Positions 8,104-17,101 are shown, counted from the stretch's first letter. The stretch is 64,000 bases of DNA from Anaerolineaceae bacterium UBA4775 (GCA_002403205.1 DHHJ01000022.1:25954-89953); one strand, 5' to 3'. Translations and numbers: made by a program. Notes: generated from the sequence alone by a model not told the origin.

Positions 8104-8772
8104 TTGCAGCCTAACGGAGATGTAGCGATCCTGATCATCGAAGGCCGGAGAGGAGATTATTCGTCTTTTGGTGAAGAATTGACCGCAAAAGGATATCAGG
8201 TGACCAAAGCCCCCAGCGGAAGCGCCGGGCTAAAGTTGCTTGGTTCGGTCAAGCCTCATGTGGTCATCGTGGATGCGGCATCTTTGCGAACCAGCGGAAT
8301 CAGGATTTGCCAGTCCTTACGCATCTCTGACAATTCACTGCCAATCATCTTAATTGTTGAAAAACAGATCAAGCTTCCCAAAACTATTGACGCCAACCTG
8401 GTGCTCAGGCTGCCCTTCACCGTTCAAAAGCTGATCAATCGCTTGCACGCCTACTATCCAACCGATGATAAATTTGTCCTCCAGGCCGGCCCGATTGAGC
8501 TGAACACCCGCACCCAGCTGGTCACCTGCCATGACCGGCAAACAAAACTGACACCTCGGCTGGTTGATATCCTTAAAATGCTGATGGAGAACAACGGCAA
8601 AGTCGTCAAGCGTGACCCATTGTTCACAGAGATCTGGGATACGGAATACACCGGTGATACCCGGACGCTGGATGTGCATATCAGCTGGCTCAGGCAGGCG
8701 ATAGAAGAAGACCCGCGCAACCCGAAACTGATCCGGACTGAGCGGGGTGTGGGTTATATCCTTGAAGCATAA
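8104..8772 (+). CDS. OmpR/PhoB-type response regulator with atypical receiver
   Basis: A 222-residue transcription factor with a receiver-like N-terminus (residues 7-115) and a winged-helix DNA-binding domain (about 130-222: LTPRLVDILKMLMENNGKVV, TLDVHISWLRQAI, RTERGVGYIL). The start is TTG 8104, supported by GGGAAGGA seven bases before it. The receiver keeps an Asp (VVIVDAAS, D57) but has lost other phosphorylation residues: the acidic pair reads IIEG, the Thr/Ser position reads ILIVEK, and the conserved Lys of KPF is Leu (LRLPF). It may therefore work without phosphorylation. No histidine kinase is adjacent. DNA targets are unknown. Confidence 0.9.
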   Translation: MQPNGDVAILIIEGRRGDYSSFGEELTAKGYQVTKAPSGSAGLKLLGSVKPHVVIVDAASLRTSGIRICQSLRISDNSLPIILIVEKQIKLPKTIDANLVLRLPFTVQKLINRLHAYYPTDDKFVLQAGPIELNTRTQLVTCHDRQTKLTPRLVDILKMLMENNGKVVKRDPLFTEIWDTEYTGDTRTLDVHISWLRQAIEEDPRNPKLIRTERGVGYILEA

Positions 8773-8928
8773 ACAGCATTTGTCTTTGCCAACCAAATAG
8801 ATTTGACCCCTTGCAAGCTATTCGCGTGGAATTTGAATATGTGCGTGCTGGGTCATGGGTTGTGTTGGTTGAGGTTGGTTCTTAAGCAGTCACATGAAAG
8901 CCATCAATGTTAACCTAAGCAGGTGATT

Positions 8929-10368
8929 ATGGAATCAAACAAAACGAAAAATATCCTTTTGAGTTGTGCGGTGATTGTGTTGATCACCGGTGTGTGTGCG
9001 GGTTTGATCGCGATCAGCGGCGTTGCGGTCTCGCGTTTTTGGCCGCTAAGGTTCAGCTCTGAAGAGGATGTCCAGCCATTGCCCGGTGAGGGTATTCAGG
9101 TGCCCACCCCACTGGTGGAACCGGATGAAGACTTACCCGGCCCGATAGATACCACCACCCCAGAGGTTGACGAATCGCTCCCAGAGGAGCTTGCTGAAGT
9201 AGTGCTTGAGATCGAAGCACAGGTCACGGAACTGCGCGGGCTGACCTTGCGTCAGCCGGTGCCCCGCATAATGATGACGGCTGAAGAATTAGAAATGATC
9301 GTGGTGAACGACTTCTTTGCGGAGTACACCGATGAGGATGCCCGCCAGGACGTGCTGGTGCTGTCGCTGCTGGGCTTGATCCCAGCGGATTTTGACCTCA
9401 AAAATTTCTACACAGACCTGTACAGCGAGCAAATTTTGGGTTTTTACGACAGCGAAACAGAGGAGATCTATGTTGTTCAAGGGACAACCTTCGGCGGCAG
9501 CGAGAAGCTCACCTATGCCCACGAATTTGTGCATGTTCTCCAGGACCAGAACTTCGGGTTTGAAGAGGGCTTGAATCTCACCGACGAAGCCTGTGAAGTT
9601 GACTCCGAACGCTGTGCTGCCGCACTGGCACTGAGTGAGGGAGATGCTTCATTAACTGAATTGCTCTGGTTTCAGACCTATGCAACCCGTGAGGATTACC
9701 AGGACATTGTGCGAGCATTTCAGGATTACGCTAGCCCGGTTTTAGACGCTGCGCCGCCGTTCATCCAGGCAGATCTGATCTTCCCCTACGAGCAGGGATT
9801 CGCATTTGTTCAGAACCTTTATGATCGGGGTGGGTTTGAGGCTGTCGATGCGGCCTATCTTGACCCGCCGAGCTCAACGGAACAGATCCTTCATCCCAAC
9901 CTGTATCCCTGGGATGTACCGCAAGTTGTCACCCTGCCAGACCTGACGGATGCCCTTGGGGAGGGTTGGACGCTGTTTGACCAAAACGTGATGGGTGAGT
10001 GGTTTACCTATTTGATCCTCGGGCAAGCCCATGATGAGGTTTACCGCCTTCCAGAAAATCAGGCCAGCGCTGCCGCAGAAGGGTGGGGCGGTGATGCGTA
10101 CGCCTTTTATCTCAACAATAACGCCGATGCGTTGATTTTCATCCTCGAAACAATTTGGGATTCGACGGCCGACGCAAATGAATTTGCCGCTGCGCTGACA
10201 AATTATGCTGATCTGCGCTGGATAACTGCGGAGGAGCAAATCGCCGGGCAGCCCACATGGACCGGGACGGAAGGCAGTATCGTTTTCGTGCAGGCTGGCG
10301 ATCGGACCCTGTGGATCATTGCACCGACGAATGCCCTGGCTGAACGTGTGCTTTTAGAACTGCAATGA
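8929..10368 (+). CDS. Membrane-anchored putative zinc metalloprotease
   Basis: A 479-residue protein with one N-terminal helix (about residues 9-32), an acidic, Pro-rich linker, and an extracytoplasmic domain. The domain contains YAHEFVHVLQDQNFG, an HExxH zinc site (H198, E199, H202), and a downstream LSEGDAS with E237 as the probable third ligand, as in gluzincins. A preceding ILGFYDSETEEIYVV strand fits the fold. I start at ATG 8929, five bases after AGG; a GTG six bases upstream is also open. The HAD gene overlaps its stop by four bases (ATGA), so the two are translationally coupled. Substrate and exact family are unknown. Confidence 0.75.
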   Translation: MESNKTKNILLSCAVIVLITGVCAGLIAISGVAVSRFWPLRFSSEEDVQPLPGEGIQVPTPLVEPDEDLPGPIDTTTPEVDESLPEELAEVVLEIEAQVTELRGLTLRQPVPRIMMTAEELEMIVVNDFFAEYTDEDARQDVLVLSLLGLIPADFDLKNFYTDLYSEQILGFYDSETEEIYVVQGTTFGGSEKLTYAHEFVHVLQDQNFGFEEGLNLTDEACEVDSERCAAALALSEGDASLTELLWFQTYATREDYQDIVRAFQDYASPVLDAAPPFIQADLIFPYEQGFAFVQNLYDRGGFEAVDAAYLDPPSSTEQILHPNLYPWDVPQVVTLPDLTDALGEGWTLFDQNVMGEWFTYLILGQAHDEVYRLPENQASAAAEGWGGDAYAFYLNNNADALIFILETIWDSTADANEFAAALTNYADLRWITAEEQIAGQPTWTGTEGSIVFVQAGDRTLWIIAPTNALAERVLLELQ

Positions 10369-11078
10369 ACGGAGCGGATTTTATCATCTCCGGTCAGATC
10401 GACCTCACGCGGGTGCAAGGCCTCCTGTTCGATGTAGACGGCACCCTCAGTGATACAGATGACCACCTGGTTGACCGGATAGCGCGATTTTTGGCTCCGG
10501 TTGCCTGGCTACGCAAAGACCGTGACACACACCGTTTTGCCAGGGGGATTGTGATGGGCGTTGAAACTCCGGTGAATTTTCTCTATAGTTTGGCGGACCG
10601 GTTTCACCTCGATGAACCACTGGCCCGGGTTTATGAGCGGCTCTCACGCAAACGACATGAAAGGACGCCAGCCCACGAGCGGTTTTGGATCGTCCCGGGA
10701 GTGAAGGCAATGCTGGCCCATTTCAACGGCCGCCTACCGATGGCCGTGGTCAGTGCTCGTGATCGGAAAACCACCCTGCATTTTTTAGAGCACTTTGACC
10801 TTGTGCCGTATTTTGATGTGATTGTGACGGCCCAAACCTGCATTCACACCAAGCCCTTTCCTGACCCGGTGATCTTTGCAGCCCAAGAACTGGGCCTTGA
10901 GCCGGGGGAATGTGTGATGATCGGCGATACGGTCGTTGATGTGCTGGCCGGCAAGTCTGCAGGGGCGCAAACCATTGCCGTGCTGTGCGGCTTTGGGACG
11001 GAACGTGAGCTGCGACGGGCAGGTGCTGACCAGATTGTCTCCTCAACGGCGGATATCAGCACATTGTTTGATTTTTAA
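10365..11078 (+). CDS. HAD-superfamily hydrolase, phosphoglycolate-phosphatase-like
   Basis: A 237-residue cytosolic phosphatase of the haloacid dehalogenase superfamily. Motif I is LLFDVDGTLSD (nucleophile and acid Asp), motif II is VVSARDRK, motif III Lys lies in HTKPFPDP, and motif IV is VMIGDTVVDV. A helical cap lies between motifs I and II. This layout (subfamily I) is shared by Gph, beta-phosphoglucomutase and pyrophosphatase PpaX. It overlaps the metalloprotease stop by four bases. The substrate cannot be assigned. Confidence 0.9.
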   Translation: MNGADFIISGQIDLTRVQGLLFDVDGTLSDTDDHLVDRIARFLAPVAWLRKDRDTHRFARGIVMGVETPVNFLYSLADRFHLDEPLARVYERLSRKRHERTPAHERFWIVPGVKAMLAHFNGRLPMAVVSARDRKTTLHFLEHFDLVPYFDVIVTAQTCIHTKPFPDPVIFAAQELGLEPGECVMIGDTVVDVLAGKSAGAQTIAVLCGFGTERELRRAGADQIVSSTADISTLFDF

Positions 11079-11222
11079 GCATCCTACCAGGGACATCGGG
11101 GTGAAAGAAGACGCCTGATGGGTGTGCACCTTCTCACTGTAGGTGGTCAGCCGATCTGTGACCTCATTTCGGGAATTTTGGCAAGTTAAGGGGGGTGGCA
11201 ACTCAGCGCAGCGGGAAAAGAA

Positions 11223-11251
11223 GTGACCAATTCCTTTATTTTTGTTATAAT
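11223..11251 (+). promoter_or_regulatory. Sigma-70-type promoter of plsC-like gene
   Basis: GTGACC (11223-11228, four of six matches to the -35 consensus), a 17-base spacer and a perfect TATAAT (11246-11251). The predicted transcript starts near 11258 and has a leader of about 84 bases before the ATG at 11342. Confidence 0.6.
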
Positions 11252-11341
11252 CCAGTTGAATTATCAGTCGCCTGTCGATCAACAAGGTTAGCGCCGGTGT
11301 GTGCTGGTAAGATTACTGGTTTTATCAGGAGCAGCAGGTTG

Positions 11342-12058
11342 ATGAGTAAAGAAAACAGGCAACGAATCCGGTTATTTATCGAGAGGTACCCCTGGCCGCG
11401 CAGGCGCTTTATTCGGCAGGTGTTTATCACCGGGATCAACCTGGCTGCCCTGGCCCTGACCCGCTGGGAGGTCAGGGGGCGTGAAAATATCCCTGCACAG
11501 GGTCCATTGCTGATTGTGGGCAATCATTTTCACTTTCTCGATACGGTAGCGCCAATTCACACCACACGCTGGCCGCTGGAATTTATCGGCGATTTGGTCA
11601 TGCCGAATGCCCCTCCCATCATGCGGGTGTTTCCCAATGGGTGGCAAACCCTGAAGATTCAGCAGGGTACCCCCAACATTGAGGCTTTGCAGGCCTCCCA
11701 AGCCATTTTAGCCCAGAACGGGGTGTTGGTGATCTACCCTGAGGGGCACGTCCATTCCGGCCCGCTGAGCCCTGCCCTGCCCGGCGCCGCCTATATGGCC
11801 TTGCGGACCGGTGTGCCCATATTGCCGATGGGCACCATCAGCGATAACGATTGGAAGCTGTTTGAAACCATCAAGGAAAAGAAACGTAAACTGGGTGTTT
11901 TGACTCAAATCGGCGAGGTTTTTGGCCCAATCCAAACCAGCAACCCTGATCGGCCATCTCGGGAGGAGATCAAAGCAGCAGGCCGCTTAATCATGACCAG
12001 GATCGCTGCCCTGCTGCCCAAGGAGTACAGGGGCGAGTTTGACCCGGAGCTGGCATAA
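11342..12058 (+). CDS. plsC: 1-acyl-sn-glycerol-3-phosphate acyltransferase family protein (PlsC)
   Basis: A 238-residue acyltransferase of phospholipid synthesis, which adds a second acyl chain to lysophosphatidic acid at the membrane. The catalytic HX4D motif is NHFHFLD (H62, D67), and block III is YPEGHVHSG (about 128-136) with the substrate-binding Glu and Gly. I start at ATG 11342 (MSKENRQR), with AGGAG ten bases upstream and a TATAAT at a sensible distance; the frame remains open upstream, but that segment spans the promoter. An exact substrate among lysophospholipids is not certain. Confidence 0.88.
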   Translation: MSKENRQRIRLFIERYPWPRRRFIRQVFITGINLAALALTRWEVRGRENIPAQGPLLIVGNHFHFLDTVAPIHTTRWPLEFIGDLVMPNAPPIMRVFPNGWQTLKIQQGTPNIEALQASQAILAQNGVLVIYPEGHVHSGPLSPALPGAAYMALRTGVPILPMGTISDNDWKLFETIKEKKRKLGVLTQIGEVFGPIQTSNPDRPSREEIKAAGRLIMTRIAALLPKEYRGEFDPELA

Positions 12059-12082
12059 GGCCCTGTTTACATCAACATATTC

Positions 12083-12112
12083 TGAGGTTGCAATCAAATC
12101 GCAGCCTCTTTT
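12083..12112 (+). terminator. Rho-independent terminator
   Basis: GAGGTTGC (12084-12091) pairs with GCAGCCTC (12101-12108) with one G-T wobble, loop AATCAAATC, followed by TTTT. It lies 25 bases after the acyltransferase stop. Confidence 0.65.
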
Positions 12113-12225
12113 AAAATCAGCGCCAATTGGAGGGGATAATTAGTGTAAAACTGCAAGAATCTTATGATATTTAAATACGGTACACTTAGAATCAATCCGT
12201 AACAGGTTTTTAGAAGGATCGTCTT

Positions 12226-13173
12226 ATGCAATACAGAGATTATTATCAGATTTTAAATGTGAATAAAAACGCCAGCCAGGCTGAAATTAAAAAAGCCTAT
12301 CGAAAACTGGCGCGAGAATTTCACCCGGACGTGAATCCGGATGACCCCAACGCGGAAGAAAAGTTCAAGGATATCAACGAAGCCTACCAAGTGCTTTCAG
12401 ACGCTGAGAAACGGGAGAAATACGACCGCTTCGGCTCACAGTGGAAGCAATACCAGCAGACCGGCGGACGGGCAGAGGATTTCGATTGGTCCCAGTGGGC
12501 AGCGGGGGGGCAGCCCGGCGGTGCGCAGTACCGAACGGTCTCTCAGGAGGAATTCGAGCAAATGTTCGGGGGCGGGCTGGGCGGCTTTTCGGATTTCTTT
12601 GAAACCCTGTTCGGCGGCAGGACTGCACGCCGGGGGACACGGCAGTCTTATCAACCGGAAATGCGCCGGGGGCGTGATATTGAACATCCCGTTGAAATCA
12701 CGCTTGAGGAGGCCTTTAGCGGCACAACCCGCTTGCTAACCTTTGAGGACGGGCGGCGGATAGAAGCGTCCATCCCACCTGGTGTAAAAACGGGGTCTAA
12801 GATCCGTCTGAGCGGCCAGGGCGCTGGAGGCTCGGCAAGATCGGGCGATTTATTCTTGAAGATCAAAGTGCTGCCCCATGGCAAATTCAGGCGCGAGGGC
12901 GACCATCTGTACATTGATCAACCGGTGGATTTTTTCACGGCACTGCTGGGCGGTGAGGTGACGGTAGCGACCATCGATAAAACCGTCAAGCTGACCGTCC
13001 CACCCGAGACGGATTCTGGAAGGATATTCCGTTTGAAGGGTTTGGGAATGCCGAAATTGAGCCAACCCGGCAAGCGTGGCGACCTGTTTGCCGTGCTGGA
13101 GGTGCAGGTGCCTAAAAACCTCACACCTGAGCAAAGAGAACAATTCAAAGCGTTGCAGGAGTCGCTGCAATAA
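12226..13173 (+). CDS. DnaJ-class co-chaperone without zinc finger (CbpA-like)
   Basis: A 315-residue Hsp70 co-chaperone. The J domain covers residues 1-70 (YRDYYQILNVNKNASQAEIK, then the HPD motif in REFHPDVNPD). A Gly/Phe-rich linker with GGGLGGFSDFFETLFGG follows, then the two-part C-terminal substrate-binding domain (GRDIEHPVEITLEEAFSG; ASIPPGVKTGSKIRLSGQGA). The CxxCxGxG zinc repeats of type I DnaJ are absent, so this is a type II (CbpA-like) protein. No dnaK or grpE is adjacent. 6-phosphogluconolactonase follows after 11 bases and may be co-transcribed. Confidence 0.93.
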   Translation: MQYRDYYQILNVNKNASQAEIKKAYRKLAREFHPDVNPDDPNAEEKFKDINEAYQVLSDAEKREKYDRFGSQWKQYQQTGGRAEDFDWSQWAAGGQPGGAQYRTVSQEEFEQMFGGGLGGFSDFFETLFGGRTARRGTRQSYQPEMRRGRDIEHPVEITLEEAFSGTTRLLTFEDGRRIEASIPPGVKTGSKIRLSGQGAGGSARSGDLFLKIKVLPHGKFRREGDHLYIDQPVDFFTALLGGEVTVATIDKTVKLTVPPETDSGRIFRLKGLGMPKLSQPGKRGDLFAVLEVQVPKNLTPEQREQFKALQESLQ

Positions 13174-13184
13174 AGGACGCACAC

Positions 13185-13931
13185 ATGCATACAGATTCCA
13201 CCCAGGTTTTCCCCAACAAAACTGCGCTAACCGGGGCAGCAGTTGACCTGTTTATCTCCCTGGCTCAGCACTCCATCAAAGAACGGGGTGCTTTCTCTGT
13301 AGCGCTTTCCGGCGGGAGCACACCCAAAGCGCTGTATACCCAGCTGGCTGAGCCTGGGCTTCAGGATCAACTGGCCTGGGCGGATATCCACCTTTTTTGG
13401 GGCGATGAACGCTATGTTTTGCCTGACCATCCCGAATCGAATTTTCGTATGGTCAAGGAAGCCCTGCTTTCAAAGGTGGATATACCTGAGGAGAATGTTC
13501 ACCGGGTGAAAACAGAGATAGACGTTCGGATGGCTGCCTTTGATTACGAAGAGCAACTGCGTGCACACTTTTCCTCCCCCTGGCCGCGCTTTGACCTGGT
13601 GCTGCTCGGAATGGGTACCGATGGGCATACCGCCTCATTATTTCCTCATACTGCAGGTTTGAACGAAGAACACCGCTGGTTCATTGCCAACCAGGTGCCT
13701 GCGCAGGGTGTGTGGCGGTTGACATTGACCAAACATGCGATCAATGCAGGTCGGCAGATCGTGGTCTTGGTGAGTGGTATATCCAAGGCGGACATGTTGT
13801 CTGTGGTGTGGACCGGCCCGCAGGAGCCCATGCAGAAACCCATTCAGTTGATCTCACCAATCGAAGGTGAGATGACCTGGCTGATCGACCAGGATGCTGC
13901 CAGCCAACTGCCGGCTGCTCAACTTACCTAA
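13185..13931 (+). CDS. pgl: 6-phosphogluconolactonase
   Basis: A 248-residue enzyme that hydrolyses 6-phosphogluconolactone in the oxidative pentose phosphate pathway. It has the SugarP_isomerase/DevB signatures: SVALSGGSTPKALYTQL, WADIHLFWGDERYVLPDHPE and DLVLLGMGTDGHTASLFPH. Length is normal for the family. No zwf or gnd gene is beside it. A gap of 310 bp follows, without a clear terminator. Confidence 0.95.
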   Translation: MHTDSTQVFPNKTALTGAAVDLFISLAQHSIKERGAFSVALSGGSTPKALYTQLAEPGLQDQLAWADIHLFWGDERYVLPDHPESNFRMVKEALLSKVDIPEENVHRVKTEIDVRMAAFDYEEQLRAHFSSPWPRFDLVLLGMGTDGHTASLFPHTAGLNEEHRWFIANQVPAQGVWRLTLTKHAINAGRQIVVLVSGISKADMLSVVWTGPQEPMQKPIQLISPIEGEMTWLIDQDAASQLPAAQLT

Positions 13932-14241
13932 AACCTGATTTCCCAATATAAACCTATAATTACGAGCCATTCAAAGGATTGGTGATTATTTAACAGAAAT
14001 CCGGCAGGTTTCTACTGATTCGTGTCATTCAACCGCCGGTTGATAAATGTGGGGGGTAACCTGATTTAAAAAGATGAGTGCGAACACAACTTTGGGAGCC
14101 AGTTGGCCTTGTACCTGGCCAGGCTTGCAGACAAAAATATTAAACTAATTAAAAAATTGTGACTGTTTGAATAAAACAGCTGAACATTTATGAGTAAACA
14201 CTTATATAAGACCTGCTTGACTGACACTATCCGGGGGTGTT
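13932..14241. other. Intergenic region before the TPR gene pair
   Basis: A 310-base spacer without a credible ORF. It holds an odd palindrome TCAACCG-C-CGGTTGA (14029-14043), a possible operator, and an AT-rich stretch with TATAAG-like boxes at about 14200, which could drive the TPR genes. No clear -35/-10 pair or terminator is visible. Confidence 0.4.
14029..14043. promoter_or_regulatory. Palindromic operator-like site
   Basis: Two perfect 7-base arms, TCAACCG and CGGTTGA, around a central C. It lies in the gap upstream of the TPR gene pair. The binding protein is unknown, and it could be chance. Confidence 0.3.
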
Positions 14242-15549
14242 ATGATTCTGTACATGTATTTACGCGGCAGTAAATGGTCCATGAATAAGCGCAAGCAGCG
14301 ATCAAACCCCTGGCTGATCGCTTTTCTGCTAATTGGGATTGGTCTGTTGGTTTACATCAATATGAATGTGATCCCAACCATGCCTCCCCCCTTTGTGCCT
14401 ACCCCTACGCCAACCCGAAACCCGGTGTCGTATGCCGAAGAAGCGAACAGCTACCTAGCGGAGGGCAGAATCGGCATGGCCAAAGAATCCTACGAAGCAG
14501 CGATCAGGGCCAACCCCCAGGAAATTTCCAATTACCTCAACCTGGCCAGGCTGCAGCTTTACGGCGGTGAATATGAGGCTGCCCGGGTTAACGCTGAGAA
14601 TGCGCTTTTGCTGGACAGCACCCGGCCGTTGGCCTATTCGCTGCTGGCCTGGGCAAAGGGCTTTACGGGTGAGTTTCTAGAGGCAGAAGCCGATCTCCGC
14701 ACTGCTTTGGAGCTTGACCCAAATAACGCCTTAGCGCATGCTGTGTATGCCAACATCCTGGCCAGGCGTGTGGCGAGCGACCTGGGTGAGATCAATACGT
14801 TGGAAAAGGCGATTGAGCATTCGCAGACCGCCATGGCGATCGATCCGCAAATGATGGAAGTGCGCTGGGCGCGCGGTTATGTGCTGGAAATCACCGGCAA
14901 TTACGATGAGGCGATCGAGCAGCTCAAATTCGCCATCGAGTTGAATGACAATATCGCCGAGCTGCATATGGCCTTGGGCAGGAACTATTTTACAGTTGAA
15001 GAATACGACCAGGCAGTTTTCGAATTTACCAAAGCCTATTCGTTAAATCCCACTGACCCTGAACCCAACTGGTATATCTCACGGGTATATTCACGGATCG
15101 GTGAGTTTGCCAAAGCGGTTCAGTATGCTGAACAGGCTGTGAACGACGACCCATCCAACCCAAGAATGCACGGCAATTTGGGTTCGATGTATTTTCGCAA
15201 CCTGCAATACAACCGGGCGATCGAATCCCTCGAGCTGGCTGTGCGCGGCGGTGTCACGTCAGGCGGCGTTGTTGTAGAAGGCTTGCCGCTGAGCTACTCT
15301 ATGTCGGTGATGGAGTTTTACAGCCGCTATGGGCTCGCCCTGGCCCGTGTGAACCGCTGCAGCGAAGCTGTCCAGGTGGCACAGGCAATGATCCAAACCG
15401 TGCCGGATGATCCCACGTCAATGTATAACGCCGAGATCATGATCGAAACCTGCCAGGAATTCCAGGAAAACCCACCGACTCCTGAGCCTGTCGAAGAGGA
15501 ATCGGGTGAAATCGGTCAGCCTGAGCCAGGTTCACAAAACGGAGATTAA
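14242..15549 (+). CDS. Membrane-anchored TPR-repeat protein
   Basis: A 435-residue protein with a positively charged N-terminus, one membrane helix (about residues 27-43), a Thr/Pro linker (PTPTPTRNP) and then at least seven tetratricopeptide repeats, such as YLAEGRIGMAKESYEAAIRA and YDEAIEQLKFAIELNDNIAE. It ends in a Pro/Glu-rich tail. The repeats should lie outside the membrane and act as a protein-binding scaffold. ATG 14242 has GGGGGTGTT before it; a second ATG at codon 14 is possible. A paralogue with the same layout follows 25 bp downstream. Confidence 0.85.
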   Translation: MILYMYLRGSKWSMNKRKQRSNPWLIAFLLIGIGLLVYINMNVIPTMPPPFVPTPTPTRNPVSYAEEANSYLAEGRIGMAKESYEAAIRANPQEISNYLNLARLQLYGGEYEAARVNAENALLLDSTRPLAYSLLAWAKGFTGEFLEAEADLRTALELDPNNALAHAVYANILARRVASDLGEINTLEKAIEHSQTAMAIDPQMMEVRWARGYVLEITGNYDEAIEQLKFAIELNDNIAELHMALGRNYFTVEEYDQAVFEFTKAYSLNPTDPEPNWYISRVYSRIGEFAKAVQYAEQAVNDDPSNPRMHGNLGSMYFRNLQYNRAIESLELAVRGGVTSGGVVVEGLPLSYSMSVMEFYSRYGLALARVNRCSEAVQVAQAMIQTVPDDPTSMYNAEIMIETCQEFQENPPTPEPVEEESGEIGQPEPGSQNGD

Positions 15550-15574
15550 CCCCAAGCACGGGTAAGCAATCACC

Positions 15575-16987
15575 ATGTACCTTCAAGGCAGAGATCCACA
15601 CTTCAGACACTCCCGTAAACGAGGGAACCCTTACAAGATTCTTGTATTTGTGGTGTTAATTGTGTTCTTCATCACGGTATTGACGGGAATTGTTCAGGGG
15701 GATGTCCAGCCTTTGTTCCTGCCGACTCCAACGCCGACCCGTACCTCAAATTCCTTCGTGATTGAGGGCAGGACCCATTTCGAGGCCGGCAATCTTGAAG
15801 CGGCCATCACTGCCCTCAAACGGGCTGCGGGGCTTGACCCGGAGAACCCAGAAATTTTTGCGGAGCTGGCACGCATTCAAACCTATTCATCTGCCTTGAT
15901 GACCACCGACGCAGAACGCTCGCAGCGCTTGAGCGAAGCGCTTGAATCCATCGACTGGGCGAAAGAGCTTGACCCAAATGATAGCGAGGTGCTGGCCATC
16001 CGCGCTTTTGTTTTGGATTGGAGCTCCAACCCGTTCTTGGTGGATGAGGAGACTTCCGAAGAATTGCTGAACCGGGCTGAAGCTGAGGCGTTGATGGCGC
16101 TCCAGGTTGATGGCGGCAACACGTTGGCTTTGGCTTATTACGCAGAAGTGCTGGTCAGCCAGAAAAAGTGGAACCAGGCTTACCAGTACATTCAGCAGGC
16201 CGTGGAGCGGGATCCTACCCTGATGGATGTGCAGCGCATCATGGCCTACACCTACGAGACTCTGGGTGAATACAACCTGGCGATCCAGTCTTACAATCGT
16301 GCCATTGAGATTATGCCCAACTACACCTATCTCTACATTGCAGTTGGCCGGATCTACAGGCACCTGCAGCTGTATGACCAAGCCCTGGAGAACTTTGCCA
16401 GGGCTGCCAACCTGAACCAGCAGTTAGGTGTAAAAGATCCTACACCGTACCTGGCAATCGCCAACACTTACGCCCAGGATGGTGAATTTTTCGCTGCTGC
16501 CCTGAATGTGCAGCAGGCGCTGACCTTCACGCCTGCCAATCCCAGTGTTTACGGTCAGCTGGGGGTGATCTATCACAAATCTCGCAATTACGAGGGTGCG
16601 ATCCCGGCATTGGCTTGCTCAATCGAGGGATGCAGCGCCGAGGTAAGCTGTGAAGTGCGGCGATGCAACCCGGATGTCGACCCGATGGTAGCTGTCGAGG
16701 GTCTGCCTCTTTCGGGCAGCACCGTGGTGAATTATTTCACTTATGGTTCGGTATTGGCCGGGTTGCACCGCCCGGGTGATGACAAATGTGATAAGGCGTT
16801 GGATATTTTTGCCCAATTAAGGGGCAGCTATGCTGAAGACCCCACGATCATGAGCATCGTCCGAGCGGGTGAAGAGATCTGCGCGTACAGTTTACGCTCC
16901 ACAGGAGATGGGCTCGCCGACGCGCCAGCCGGTGAGGCTGAACCGGCCCTGATTGATCAACCGGATGCAGGGGCAGACGAGGATTAA
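15575..16987 (+). CDS. Membrane-anchored TPR-repeat protein (paralogue)
   Basis: A 470-residue protein with the layout of its upstream neighbour: a basic N-terminus, a membrane helix (about residues 20-42), a PTPTPTRTSN linker, and TPR units such as AGNLEAAITALKRAAGLDPE and LYDQALENFARAANL. Both contain a VEGLPLS segment near the end of the repeats, supporting a tandem duplication. Several Cys residues cluster near residue 350 (ACSIEGCSAEVSCEVRRC), possibly disulfides outside the membrane. The first 20 residues (DPHFRHSRKRGNPYK) look like a translated REP-type repeat, and there is no strong ribosome site. Confidence 0.83.
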   Translation: MYLQGRDPHFRHSRKRGNPYKILVFVVLIVFFITVLTGIVQGDVQPLFLPTPTPTRTSNSFVIEGRTHFEAGNLEAAITALKRAAGLDPENPEIFAELARIQTYSSALMTTDAERSQRLSEALESIDWAKELDPNDSEVLAIRAFVLDWSSNPFLVDEETSEELLNRAEAEALMALQVDGGNTLALAYYAEVLVSQKKWNQAYQYIQQAVERDPTLMDVQRIMAYTYETLGEYNLAIQSYNRAIEIMPNYTYLYIAVGRIYRHLQLYDQALENFARAANLNQQLGVKDPTPYLAIANTYAQDGEFFAAALNVQQALTFTPANPSVYGQLGVIYHKSRNYEGAIPALACSIEGCSAEVSCEVRRCNPDVDPMVAVEGLPLSGSTVVNYFTYGSVLAGLHRPGDDKCDKALDIFAQLRGSYAEDPTIMSIVRAGEEICAYSLRSTGDGLADAPAGEAEPALIDQPDAGADED

Positions 16988-17038
16988 CGCCTGCCTGGGG
17001 GTTATGTAAATCTTTTATAAGAATCATCATTTACGCCC

Positions 17039-17067
17039 TTGACGTGAATTTTGAAGAAAGGTAAGAT
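17039..17067 (+). promoter_or_regulatory. Sigma-70-type promoter of groESL
   Basis: TTGACG (17039-17044), a 17-base spacer and TAAGAT (17062-17067), each close to consensus. The expected start point (about 17074) falls at the left edge of the CIRCE operator. Confidence 0.85.
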
Positions 17068-17074
17068 AGGGGTG

Positions 17075-17101
17075 TTAGCACTCTTATGGATGGAGTGCTA
17101 A
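17075..17101 (+). promoter_or_regulatory. CIRCE operator (HrcA binding site)
   Basis: TTAGCACTC, nine bases, GAGTGCTAA: the exact CIRCE consensus. It sits directly after the groESL promoter, so HrcA would block transcription at normal temperature and release it on heat shock. No hrcA gene is in the window. Confidence 0.97.

Noticed and set aside
7888..8125. 79-codon ORF ten bases after a TATAAT
   Set aside because: It overlaps the response-regulator start and has no conserved look; kept only as a remark in the intergenic entry.
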